Assembly (NCBI RefSeq): GCF_007827815.1 | Contig: NZ_VITH01000011.1 | Location: forward strand, 124,001 to 188,000 | DNA length: 64,000 nt | DNA from: Azospirillum brasilense | GTDB taxonomy: Bacteria > Pseudomonadota > Alphaproteobacteria > Azospirillales > Azospirillaceae | Direction of reading: 5' to 3' | In this document: positions 1-7,966 of the stretch, in pieces | Layout: every line of letters starts with the position of its first letter | Position numbering within the stretch: the stretch's first letter is position 1 | Translations under genes and position numbers: made by a program | Notes under the pieces: model-generated | Databases searched by the model: none | Told to the model about the DNA's origin: nothing | The model's input: the letters and a program-made list of their open reading frames with translations, nothing else

Positions 1-1
1 C

Positions 2-2104
2 AAGGCCAAGGAGACCATCGCGGCGTCCGACTACATGGGCGTCCACGTCCTGCCCTACTGGGAAGGCGTGCCCGTGGAGAACGCTCTGACCTGGATCCGC
101 GACCGGCTGGACACCGTGCGCAAGGCGCATCCGGGCAAGCCGCTGTTCGTAGGCGAGGTGGGCTGGCCGTCGGGCGGCGAGAACTTCCACGACGCCTACC
201 CGACGCCGCAGGCCCAGGCCTTCGTCGTCCGCAACTTCGCCGCCGAGGCGGGGATGCTCGGCATCGACTACAACGTGGTCGAGGCGTTCGACGGCGTGTG
301 GAAGTCCAGCATCGAAGGCTCGCCCGGCCCGACCTGGGGCGTGCTCGACGCCGACCGCGCGCCGAAATGGCCGCTGGCCGGCGACGTCCCGGCCCCCTGG
401 GGCGACCGTGCCGGCGCCGCCGTGGCGCTGGCCCTCGGCCTCGCCTTGTCGGCCTTCGCCGCCTTCCGCCGCCGCACCAACATGACCTACGCGCTGGCCG
501 CCTCGGTGGGCGCCAACATCGTCGGCTTCGGCGTCGGCTCGGCGGTCGCCGGCGCCTACGCGGAATACTTCACCTTCGGCGCCGCGACCACCTGGGGCTC
601 CGCCTTCCTGCTGGGCGCCCTGATGATGTCGGTGGCCTTCGCCGACCTGACCGAGGTGGCCCGCCGCCTGTTCACCGGCCGCGCCCCGGCCCTGCTGCCG
701 CGGGTTCCCGCGGTGCCGGAGCACAAGCCGATGGTGTCGGTGCACATCGCCGCCTGCCGCGAGCAGCCCGACGTGCTGGCCGCCACGCTGACCTCGCTGG
801 CCCGCGTCGACTACCCGGACTACGAGGTGGTCGTCCTCATCAACAACACCGAGGACGAGGCGCTGGTCCGCCCGGTCGAGGAGCTGTGCGCCGAGCTGGG
901 TCCGAAGTTCAAGTTCCACTGGTACAAGAAGATTTCCGGCTTCAAGGCCGGCGCGCTGAACGCCGCGCTGCGCCACACCGATCCGCGCGCCGAGATCGTC
1001 GCCGTGCTCGACGCCGACTACACGGTGGAGCCGGACTGGCTGAACAAGCTGGCCCCGACCTTCGCCGACTCGCGCGTCGGCATCGTCCAGGCCCCGCAGG
1101 AGCACCGCGACGGTCATGAGACGCCGCTGAAGGCCGCCATGACCGCCGAGTACCGCCCCTTCTTCGACGTCGGCATGCAGGAGGGGCTGACGTCCCAGGC
1201 CTTCGTCTGCCACGGCACGATGATCATGCTGCGCCGCTCCGCCATGGAGCAGGTCGGCGGTTGGTCGGAAGAGGGCATCTGCGAGGACACCGAGCTGGGC
1301 ATCCGCATCCTGTCGGCCGGCTACCGCGCCGCCTACACGGACGAGCGGCTGGGCCAGGGCCTCGCCCCCGACAACTTCATGCAGTTCCGCAAGCAGCGCG
1401 ACCGCTGGGTCTTCGGTTCGACCCAGATCCTGCGCGCCCACTGGCGGAAGTTCCTGCCCGGCGCCACGGAGCTGACGGTCGGCCAGAAGATCGGCTACCT
1501 GACCAACTGGGCGCGCTGGTGGTCCGACGCGGTGGGCGTGCTGGCCGCCGGCGCGGCGGTCACCTGGACCTTCGCGTCGCTGGTCCTGCCGCTGCACCTG
1601 CCGCCGGTCCAGGCCACCGCCGCGGTGCTGGGCGCCCTGGTCCTGCGCGCCGGGTCGAGCCTGCTGGCCTCGCGCTACGCCTCCGGCAACTCGTGGAAGG
1701 AGAGCTTCGGGGCCTGCGCCGTCGGCATGGCGCTGTCCACCACGGTGGCGCTGGCTGCGCTGCGCGGCGTGGTCCGCAAGCGCGACGCCTTCCGCGTCAC
1801 CGCCAAGGGCGGCAAGCGGACCCAGGGCGCCTTCTGCGCCAAGCCGGAAGCCTGGCTGTCGGGTGCGCTGCTGGTCTCCGCGGTGACGGCGTGGTTCGCC
1901 AACCCGCTGGGCACCCTGTCGCTGGAGCTGTGGGCGATCCTGCTGACGGCGATGGCCGTGCCCAACCTGATGGCCGTGGGCCTCGCGATCGGCGACATGC
2001 TGCCCGCCGGCACCCCGCGCCTGGCGCCGCTGCCCGCCCCGCAGGGCGTGGTCCAGCCCGCCGCCGCGCAGGCCAAGGGCGCCAACGAGCCGGTCGCCGC
2101 GTAA
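2..2104 (+). CDS. GH17-GT2 fusion membrane beta-glucan synthase (5' truncated)
   Basis: The reading frame is open from base 2, so the true start lies outside the window; the first internal ATG is at 35. The N-terminal part ends a GH17 (beta-1,3-glucanase/transglucosylase) domain: GEVGWPSGG near base 155 carries the expected catalytic Glu. Three predicted membrane segments follow, then a processive GT2 domain with a DADYT motif near base 1010, an EDTELG motif near 1285 and a QRDRW motif near 1396, then several C-terminal membrane helices and an Ala/Pro-rich tail. GH17-GT2 fusions of this kind (NdvB/NdvC-like) make or remodel beta-1,3/1,6-glucans at the inner membrane, so periplasmic cyclic or linear glucan synthesis is the likely role. 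The exact product cannot be read from sequence. A strong terminator follows. Confidence 0.85.
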   Translation, partial: KAKETIAASDYMGVHVLPYWEGVPVENALTWIRDRLDTVRKAHPGKPLFVGEVGWPSGGENFHDAYPTPQAQAFVVRNFAAEAGMLGIDYNVVEAFDGVWKSSIEGSPGPTWGVLDADRAPKWPLAGDVPAPWGDRAGAAVALALGLALSAFAAFRRRTNMTYALAASVGANIVGFGVGSAVAGAYAEYFTFGAATTWGSAFLLGALMMSVAFADLTEVARRLFTGRAPALLPRVPAVPEHKPMVSVHIAACREQPDVLAATLTSLARVDYPDYEVVVLINNTEDEALVRPVEELCAELGPKFKFHWYKKISGFKAGALNAALRHTDPRAEIVAVLDADYTVEPDWLNKLAPTFADSRVGIVQAPQEHRDGHETPLKAAMTAEYRPFFDVGMQEGLTSQAFVCHGTMIMLRRSAMEQVGGWSEEGICEDTELGIRILSAGYRAAYTDERLGQGLAPDNFMQFRKQRDRWVFGSTQILRAHWRKFLPGATELTVGQKIGYLTNWARWWSDAVGVLAAGAAVTWTFASLVLPLHLPPVQATAAVLGALVLRAGSSLLASRYASGNSWKESFGACAVGMALSTTVALAALRGVVRKRDAFRVTAKGGKRTQGAFCAKPEAWLSGALLVSAVTAWFANPLGTLSLELWAILLTAMAVPNLMAVGLAIGDMLPAGTPRLAPLPAPQGVVQPAAAQAKGANEPVAA

Positions 2105-2125
2105 CCGCGCAACTCTGAACGGAGA

Positions 2126-2157
2126 AAGCCCCCTTGCCGTCGGCAAGGGGGCTTTTT
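2126..2157 (+). terminator. Rho-independent terminator after the GH17-GT2 gene
   Basis: A perfect 13-bp stem (2126-2138 with 2142-2154) with a 3-nt loop is followed by a T run. It lies 22 nt after the stop codon at 2104. Confidence 0.92.
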
Positions 2158-2175
2158 CATGCCTGGGGGGAGGGC

Positions 2176-3024
2176 TCAGCGCTTGCCCTTCTTCCCCTGG
2201 ATGCTGGTGATCTGCTGGGAGGCAAAGTTGCCCTGGCCCATGGCGGCGTTGAAGGCGGTGCCGACGTTGTTGAACTGGATGCCGCCGCTGGCCAGCGCCG
2301 CGGGCAGATGCGGCAGCGGGCCGAAGTTGCTCATCACCGGATCGAAGAAGCCCTCGGGCGGCGGGCCGCCGTTGCCGGTGGTCACGCCCGGCTGGGGCTT
2401 CGGGGTCGGAGCCTTGACCGGCGCCGGGGCCGAGGCCTGCACCGGAGCGGCGGCCTGGACCGGGGAGGCTGTTTGTCCCGAGGAGACGGGCGCCGCGGCC
2501 TGCTCTGAAACATTGCCACCAGCGACACCGCCCCCAGCGGACCCGTCGCCGCCCTGGATGACGTACTGTTCCGTCACGTTGCTGTCGCCGAAGGACAGGG
2601 CCAGCGAGCTGTCGAAGTTGTTCACGATGAAGGGCGCGTCGATGAAGGTGAAGTTCGGCACGATGGATTCCGGCGGCGGCTGGCGGCTGGCGGCCAGCGC
2701 CTGTCCCTTGTTGAAGCCGCCCAGGAAGCCGGCGTCGCCGCGGATCTTGGCAATGGCCTGCTGGTGGGTGGCCTGCCGGCTGACGGTGGGGTTGGTCACC
2801 GTCGCCCCCGGAGGCGCGCCGCGCCGGGCGGCGTTGACGAAGACGGGCTGGCGCGGCAGCAGCGGCGGCATCCCCATGCCCATCCCCATCGACATGCCGA
2901 CCGCCGCGCCGAGCTGCGGGTTGACGGAGAAGCCGCCGGCGTCCTGGGCGGCGGCGCCCCCGCCCAGCAGCGCCAGGGCGGCGAGGCCGGACAGCAGCGG
3001 CGCGAAGCGGCGGATGCGGATCAT
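2176..3024 (-). CDS. Secreted protein with curlin-like Asn/Gln motifs
   Basis: 282 aa. The start at 3024 was chosen because MIRIRRFAPLLSG begins a clean signal peptide (cleavage after GGGAAAQ) and a GAGGAG Shine-Dalgarno lies just upstream; an in-frame start at 3099 would precede it. The mature protein is rich in Gly, Ala, Pro and Gln, with a Met-Gly stretch near the N terminus and a Pro/Ala linker. Two segments resemble curlin repeats: SSLALSFGDSNVTEQ in the middle and NVGTAFNAAMGQGNFASQQ near the C terminus. The second has the same spacing as the repeats of the protein at 3535-3984. No known domain is recognised. It is the last of three adjacent minus-strand genes for secreted proteins. A surface fibre or adhesin role is inference. 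Confidence 0.8.
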   Translation of the reverse strand: MIRIRRFAPLLSGLAALALLGGGAAAQDAGGFSVNPQLGAAVGMSMGMGMGMPPLLPRQPVFVNAARRGAPPGATVTNPTVSRQATHQQAIAKIRGDAGFLGGFNKGQALAASRQPPPESIVPNFTFIDAPFIVNNFDSSLALSFGDSNVTEQYVIQGGDGSAGGGVAGGNVSEQAAAPVSSGQTASPVQAAAPVQASAPAPVKAPTPKPQPGVTTGNGGPPPEGFFDPVMSNFGPLPHLPAALASGGIQFNNVGTAFNAAMGQGNFASQQITSIQGKKGKR

Positions 3025-3111
3025 GGCGGGGCTCCTCTGTTCGGCGGTGTGCGCTGATCCTAGGGCGGCCGACCGGGGAGCCGCTGTGAGGCGGACCACA
3101 GCTGGGGCGCT

Positions 3112-3462
3112 TTACGCCTCTTCCTCAAAAGGGAAGTTCTTGCCGAAGGGGTGGTCGGGCATCGGGGTGGCCTGCGGAGGCAGCGGCGGCATCGGCATCG
3201 GCTTGAGGTCCGGCTGCGACGGGCCGCGGCGGCAGGCGGTGTGGCCATTGACGGTCTCGCAGGTCAGCGCGCCCGGCCCGGTCACGCAGGTCGTCCGGTC
3301 GTTGACCGTCTGGCACGACAGCGAGCCCGAACCGCGGCTGCACACCGTCTTCCCGTTGACCGTCTGGCAGGCGAGGTTTTCGGCGGCGGCGGTCTGCGGG
3401 GTTCCGGCCAGGGTCAGGATGGCGGCGAGCGCACCGAAGACCGGCAGGGCGAAGCGGAGCAT
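3112..3462 (-). CDS. Small secreted Cys-pair repeat protein
   Basis: 116 aa with a signal peptide (cleavage near TAAAEN) and a GGAGGA Shine-Dalgarno before the ATG at 3462. The mature part contains three tandem copies, each about 19 residues, of a motif with consensus LxCxTVNxxTxCxxGxG, giving six regularly spaced cysteines, followed by a Pro/Met-rich tail and an acidic C terminus. The two cysteines in each unit could form a disulfide in the periplasm or outside the cell. It sits between two genes whose products carry curlin-like repeats, 87 nt from one and 72 nt from the other, so the three may form one unit. The function is unknown. Confidence 0.8.
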   Translation of the reverse strand: MLRFALPVFGALAAILTLAGTPQTAAAENLACQTVNGKTVCSRGSGSLSCQTVNDRTTCVTGPGALTCETVNGHTACRRGPSQPDLKPMPMPPLPPQATPMPDHPFGKNFPFEEEA

Positions 3463-3534
3463 GGCGGCAGTCCTCCAATGAGGAGTCCGAATAGGGGGCG
3501 CCGCCGCGTGGGGCGGCGGCGCCGGATGGGTGGA

Positions 3535-3984
3535 TCACTGGGCCTTGAAACCAAACAGGTTCTGCCCGGCGGCGTTGCCGATGCCGGCGGCGACGTTGGT
3601 CGTCACCCCGACGTTGGTGTCGAGCAGGCCGCCCTTGCCGAAGCCGAAGGTGACTCCGGTGACGTTCTGCTTGGCCTTGTTGCCGATGCCGGCGGCGACG
3701 TTGGTGGCGACGCCGACGTTGGTGTTCACCAGCGACCCGCCGGTGCCCTGCTGCATGGTGAAGACGTTCTGCTTGGCCTTGTTGCCGATTCCCGCCGCGA
3801 GGTTCGTGGCAACGCCGACGTTGGTGCTGGAGAGCGACGGCGCCGCGGCGAAGGGGCTGCCGAAGCCCGGCTGCATCATCATCGGGTTGACCGGCACGCC
3901 GCCGGTCTTGAGGTCGTTGGCGAAGGCGTGGGGGGCGGCGAGCAGCGTGGTGGCGGCGACGGCGATCAGGGTCAGGCGGCGCAT
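3535..3984 (-). CDS. Secreted triple-repeat protein, curlin-like
   Basis: 149 aa. The ATG at 3984 is preceded by GGAGGAG and starts a signal peptide ending LLAAPHAFA; a longer in-frame extension to 4209 runs into the intergenic repeat and is rejected. The mature protein has three near-identical repeats of the form NVGVATNxAAGIGNKAKQN, separated by Gly/Phe-rich linkers, with a shorter last copy ending GNAAGQN. Regular Asn, Gly and Gln spacing resembles curlin repeats (GxGNxAxxQ) that form amyloid beta-strand ladders. It is the first gene of the three-gene minus-strand group. No CsgG or CsgE homologue is visible in this window. The amyloid function is inferred from the repeat pattern only. Confidence 0.8.
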   Translation of the reverse strand: MRRLTLIAVAATTLLAAPHAFANDLKTGGVPVNPMMMQPGFGSPFAAAPSLSSTNVGVATNLAAGIGNKAKQNVFTMQQGTGGSLVNTNVGVATNVAAGIGNKAKQNVTGVTFGFGKGGLLDTNVGVTTNVAAGIGNAAGQNLFGFKAQ

Positions 3985-4120
3985 GGGCTGGGTCTCCTCC
4001 GGAGGGGTGTGGCCGTGTGTGGCTCGATGTCCGTGGAGGAGAGGGTAGGCGGATGCCGCTTCCGCCGCTGTGGCCTGGTCCACAGTCGGGGGGTGATTTG
4101 GAGATGTTTGGGAAACTGTG

Positions 4121-4207
4121 GCCCCCTCCCTTACCCTCCCCCGCTGTCGCAGGGGAGGGGACCGTTCTCCCTCCCCTGCGACAGCGGGGGAGGGCCGGGG
4201 AGGGGGC
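4121..4207. repeat. GC-rich palindromic intergenic repeat, family A
   Basis: A long interrupted palindrome of about 87 nt: an outer arm CCCCCTCCC...GGGAGGGGG and an inner arm CCGCTGTCGCAGGGGAGGG pairing with its reverse complement around a short loop. Related copies lie at 19551-19637 and 45753-45840, also directly after genes. It separates the secreted-protein cluster from topB and could end transcription from both sides. Confidence 0.85.
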
Positions 4208-4217
4208 AATCAGGCGC

Positions 4218-6446
4218 TCAGCGCGCGTGCTGATCCAGGAACTGGCGGCAGGAATCGAAGTCCTGGAGCACCGTGTCCGACAGCTCGACGCCCTTGCGGT
4301 CGGCGAGGCTGCGGGCGAAGGCGACCATCTTGTCGGTCGGGGCCTTGCGCCGCGCCCCGCTCGACGGTGCGGCGGTGGCCGGCGGGACGGCGGCCACCGG
4401 GCTGATCGAATCCGGAACCTCCGGCGCGGCCTTCGCCTTGCGGCTGCGACGGGGCGTCTTCGGGGCTTCGCCGTCCACGCCGACGGCGGCGACCGCCGCC
4501 TTGCGGGTGCGGGTGCGCGGCGGCGCTCCGGCGGCGCGCGGGCTCGTGGAGCGACGGCGCCCGGCGCCCCGTCCGGCGCGGATCGGGCCGCCGCGCACGC
4601 CGAGGTCCACCGCCGGCCCTTGGTTGCCGACCAGAACGCCGATCAGCCGCCCGGCCTCATCGGCGATGCCGTCGATGACGCTGCGGAAATCGGCGCGTCC
4701 GACCACCACCTCGTCCAGCCGCATTTCCCACAGGGCGGTGGTGCCGGGATCGACCAGCGTGGGGGCGGCGCCGCGCAGAGTCTCGAACAGCTGCAGCCCG
4801 GCGGGGGTGGGCACCAGCCACTTGCCGTCGGCGCCCAGCAGGTTCTGCCGCCGCAGGCCCTTGATGATCTCGGCGCGGGTGGCCGGGGTGCCGATGCCCT
4901 TGGCCTCCTTCAGCCGGTCGCGGAGCGCCGGGTCCTCGACGAAGCGCCAGGCGTTCTGCATGGCGTCGACCAGCGTGCCCTCATTGTAGCGCGGCGGCGC
5001 CTGGGTCCGCTTGGCTTCCACACGGGGGTCGGACAGGCGGGCGGGCTCGCCGTCGGCCAGCGGAGGCAGGGTCTGCTCCTCCTCCTTTTCGTCGGGCTTG
5101 CCGTCCGTCTCGGCGGAGCCGAAGGCCGCCTTCCAGCCGAGCTTCAGCGGGATGCGCCCAACCGCCCGGAAGACCACCGGCTTGCCCTCGACCGGCACGT
5201 TCATCAGGACGGTGGTCTGCCGGTACTCGTAGTCAGGCATGACAGCGGCGAGGTAGGAGCGGCAGATCAGCGCGTAGAGCCGCTTCTCATCGTCGGTCAG
5301 GCGGTTCAGCCGGCTTTCCAGATCGTCGAGCACGTTGACGTTGGGCACGATGGCGTGGTGCGACACGCCCTCCAGCGCCTTGTCGCAGAAATGGCCGGAC
5401 TTGCCGCGGCGGATCACCGGGCGGGAAATGTCCAGATGGGCGAAGCCGCGCAGCCGGGTCAACGCCCCTGTGATCGCCGGGACGTCGGCGATCTGGTTCT
5501 CCGACAGATAGCGCGCCTCGGCGCGCGGGTAGGTGATGAGCTTCTTGCCCTCGCCGTCGTAAAGCTCCTGCGCGACCTCCAGCGTGCGGTCGGCGGTCCA
5601 GCCCCAGCGCTGGCCGCAGGTCTTCTGCAGAGCGGGCAGGTCGTAGAGCTTCGGCGGGGCCTGCCGCCGATCCTCCACCGTCACCGACAGCGGCCCGCCA
5701 TGGCCGTCGGCGGCGCGGGCGATGGCCTCGGCGCGGGCGCGGTCCTTGATGCGGTCCTTCGGCGGCGGAGCGTGGCGCATCAGGAACGAGCCGCCCGCGG
5801 CGGTGGCCGTCGCCACGACCTCGAAATAATCCTCCGGCTTGAAGTTGCGGATTTCCAGCTCGCGCAGGCAGACGATGGACAAGGTCGGCGTCTTCACCCG
5901 CCCGATGCCGATCACCCCGCGCGTCCCCGGTGCCAGCAGCGTCTTGGTCGCCGTGCGGGTCAGGGAGAGGTTGAAGATCTGGTCGGCCTGCTGGCGGGCC
6001 ACCGCCGCCTCGTAGAGCGGGCGAAGCTCGTTGTTCGGCTTCAGCTTGGCGAAGGCGTCGCGGATCGTCTTGGGGTCCTGGGCGGTGAACAGGGCGCGCT
6101 GCACCCGCCCGCGGAAGCCCAGATGCTCCAGGATCTCCTGCCCGATCAACTGGCCCTCGCGGTCGCAGTCGGTGGCGAGGATGACCTGGTCGCACCCCTT
6201 CAGCGCCGCCTTGATCGCCGCCAGCTTCGCCGTTTTGTTACCGCCGCTGTCCGGCCGGGTCGGGTAGAGTCCGTCGGGCTTCAGCAGGGTGGGCGCCCAG
6301 CGCTTCCAATCCGGGTTCACCTCGTCCGGTTCGGCCAGACGCAGCAGGTGCCCCTCGGCCGGCAGGATGCGCCCGTAGCGATCCCCCAGCGCGGCGCGCA
6401 GGTCCTTTGCCTGACTGGATTTTTCCGTGATGATGAGCGTGGCCAT
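4218..6446 (-). CDS. topB: DNA topoisomerase III (type IA)
   Basis: 742 aa, starting at ATG 6446; a second in-frame ATG three codons earlier is possible. The N-terminal Toprim domain shows ITEKSSQAKDL and the metal-binding DCDRE at residues 93-97. The GRVKTPTL motif is near residue 182 and the catalytic tyrosine is Y306 in LITYPRAEARYLSE. GIGTPATRAEII is also present. After the core (about 590 residues) there is a basic Arg/Lys/Pro linker and a short C-terminal domain ending FDSCRQFLDQHAR, instead of zinc fingers. The family relaxes and decatenates DNA. The reading direction converges with no other gene; the start is only 21 nt from the divergent protease gene at 6468, so the two may share a promoter region. 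Confidence 0.93.
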   Translation of the reverse strand: MATLIITEKSSQAKDLRAALGDRYGRILPAEGHLLRLAEPDEVNPDWKRWAPTLLKPDGLYPTRPDSGGNKTAKLAAIKAALKGCDQVILATDCDREGQLIGQEILEHLGFRGRVQRALFTAQDPKTIRDAFAKLKPNNELRPLYEAAVARQQADQIFNLSLTRTATKTLLAPGTRGVIGIGRVKTPTLSIVCLRELEIRNFKPEDYFEVVATATAAGGSFLMRHAPPPKDRIKDRARAEAIARAADGHGGPLSVTVEDRRQAPPKLYDLPALQKTCGQRWGWTADRTLEVAQELYDGEGKKLITYPRAEARYLSENQIADVPAITGALTRLRGFAHLDISRPVIRRGKSGHFCDKALEGVSHHAIVPNVNVLDDLESRLNRLTDDEKRLYALICRSYLAAVMPDYEYRQTTVLMNVPVEGKPVVFRAVGRIPLKLGWKAAFGSAETDGKPDEKEEEQTLPPLADGEPARLSDPRVEAKRTQAPPRYNEGTLVDAMQNAWRFVEDPALRDRLKEAKGIGTPATRAEIIKGLRRQNLLGADGKWLVPTPAGLQLFETLRGAAPTLVDPGTTALWEMRLDEVVVGRADFRSVIDGIADEAGRLIGVLVGNQGPAVDLGVRGGPIRAGRGAGRRRSTSPRAAGAPPRTRTRKAAVAAVGVDGEAPKTPRRSRKAKAAPEVPDSISPVAAVPPATAAPSSGARRKAPTDKMVAFARSLADRKGVELSDTVLQDFDSCRQFLDQHAR

Positions 6447-6467
6447 GACCGCCATGGTAAGACGAAC

Positions 6468-7277
6468 ATGAAAACGTATCAAGAACACTTGATGGCTGTC
6501 CTGCGCGGACTCGTGGTCGCCGCGCCGCTTCTCGCGGCCGCCCTCCCGGCGGCGGCGCAGAACCCGCTGCTGCCGGGGATCGGGGCGAAGGACCGGCGGG
6601 TGGTGGTCGACGCCGGCCACGCGCCGTGGAACAGCCTCGTCAAGGTGCAGAGCAATCTCGGCGCGCGCTGCACCGGCGTGCTGGTGGCGCCGCGCCGGGT
6701 GGTCACCGCCGCCCATTGCCTGCTCAACCGGGCGCAGCGCTTCCTGCCGGCCTCCTCCCTGCACGTGCTGTTCGGCTACGAGCGCGGGGAGTACCGGCAG
6801 CACCGCGCCGTCGCCGCGCTGGAGACCGGCGGCCCCTATGACAAGGAGCGGCGGCTCGACGGGCTGGTCGGCGACTGGGCGGTGTTGACGCTCGACGGCG
6901 ACGCGCCGGAGGGGATGCCGCCGCTGCCGCTCGCCCGAGTCCCGCCGGAATTCGGCACGCCGCTGATGCTGGGCGGCTACAGCCAGGACCGGGCGCATCT
7001 CGTCACCGCCGACACCGCCTGCGCGGCGCGCGGCATCAACGACACCGACCGTGGGCCGCTGCTGGTCCATGATTGCGATGGGACGCGCGGGGTGAGCGGG
7101 GCGGCGCTGTTGGTCCGGACGTCCAACGGGGACGGGCAGGGCGATGGGGCGGGGGAGGGCTGGGCGGTGGCCGGCATCGCGGTGGCCGCGGTCAGCGGTC
7201 CGAACCCGCGCAACATCGCCGTGCCGAGCGCCGCTTTCGTGGCCGCGGTCGAAGGAAATACGCCTTCTTTGCGGTGA
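6468..7277 (+). CDS. Secreted trypsin-like serine protease
   Basis: 269 aa; start ATG 6468 (an alternative ATG at 6492 would shorten the signal peptide). The hydrophobic leader ends ALPAAAQ. A chymotrypsin-fold triad can be placed: H83 in TAAHC, D136 in GDWAVL and S210 in RGVSGAAL. The nucleophile motif GVSGAA differs from the usual GDSGGP. Cysteines flank the His region (C68, C84) and the Ser region (C185, C203), consistent with disulfides. It probably acts in the periplasm or is exported. It is transcribed divergently from topB. Confidence 0.82.
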   Translation: MKTYQEHLMAVLRGLVVAAPLLAAALPAAAQNPLLPGIGAKDRRVVVDAGHAPWNSLVKVQSNLGARCTGVLVAPRRVVTAAHCLLNRAQRFLPASSLHVLFGYERGEYRQHRAVAALETGGPYDKERRLDGLVGDWAVLTLDGDAPEGMPPLPLARVPPEFGTPLMLGGYSQDRAHLVTADTACAARGINDTDRGPLLVHDCDGTRGVSGAALLVRTSNGDGQGDGAGEGWAVAGIAVAAVSGPNPRNIAVPSAAFVAAVEGNTPSLR

Positions 7278-7389
7278 TGCACGGGCGCGGGGCAGCTTTG
7301 AGCGGTGGCGCCTCATTTTTTGCTAGGCCCCTGGACGTGAATCGCATAGACGTACGCGCGTTCAAGACCCCGTAACCGGAGCCGTACCG

Positions 7390-7737
7390 ATGTCGATCCA
7401 GCGCTTCCATTCCGGACCGCGCATGAGCCAGATGGTCATCCACAAGGACACGGTCTATCTGGCCGGCCAGGTGGCCAACGATCCGACTCCGGACGTGGAG
7501 ACGCAGACCCGCCAGATCCTGGGCCAGATCGACGCCCTGCTGGCCGAGGGCGGCTCCGACAAGAGCAAGCTGCTGTCCGCCACCATCTATCTGACGGACA
7601 TGTCCACCTTCGGCGCGATGAACAAGGTGTGGGAAGCCTGGGTCGATACGGCCAACCCGCCCGCCCGCGCCACCGTGGAAGCGAAGCTCGCCGCGCCGGA
7701 GTATCTCGTTGAAATTCAGGTGACGGCGGCCAAATAA
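7390..7737 (+). CDS. RidA/YjgF family protein
   Basis: 115 aa, a full-length single-domain Rid protein. Visible family features are VYLAGQVAND, the conserved Arg in PPARATVEAKLAAPE and the C-terminal LVEIQVTA. Canonical RidA deaminates reactive enamine/imine intermediates made by PLP enzymes; this member has the key Arg but lacks the full RidA signature, so it may belong to another Rid subgroup (Rid1-7). It stands alone between the protease and the EF-G gene, with a hairpin about 84 nt downstream. Confidence 0.9.
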   Translation: MSIQRFHSGPRMSQMVIHKDTVYLAGQVANDPTPDVETQTRQILGQIDALLAEGGSDKSKLLSATIYLTDMSTFGAMNKVWEAWVDTANPPARATVEAKLAAPEYLVEIQVTAAK

Positions 7738-7820
7738 GCTGCGTGACGGGGCGACCCGGCTCCCTCGGTTGGGGTTTGCCGGCGTGGCCCACCAGACTGT
7801 CAGGGCCGCGTGCTTCGAAA

Positions 7821-7849
7821 AAATCCGGAAGGCTTGACCTTCCGGATTT
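7821..7849 (+). terminator. Perfect 12-bp hairpin, probable terminator of the Rid gene
   Basis: 7821-7832 pairs perfectly with 7838-7849 around a 5-nt loop, with terminal TTT and AAA. The U tract is short, so it could also be a protective or regulatory hairpin in the 229-nt gap before the EF-G gene. Confidence 0.6.
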
Positions 7850-7966
7850 ACAGAACGTTAATCACGCCTTAACAGATCATCCGTAAAACCCCGACCAACC
7901 TCTGCCGCCGGAGCGGACGACCGTCGTTGCGCTTCGATAGCTGCGTTACAGTAATGGATTCGCAAC

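Noticed and set aside
4121..4207. Repeated palindromes as a CRISPR array
   Set aside because: Copies are far apart, single and intergenic, without spacers or cas genes.
4017..6467. Long N-terminal extension of the protease frame
   Set aside because: It is antisense to topB and Arg/Pro/Gly rich; a signal peptide starts at 6468.
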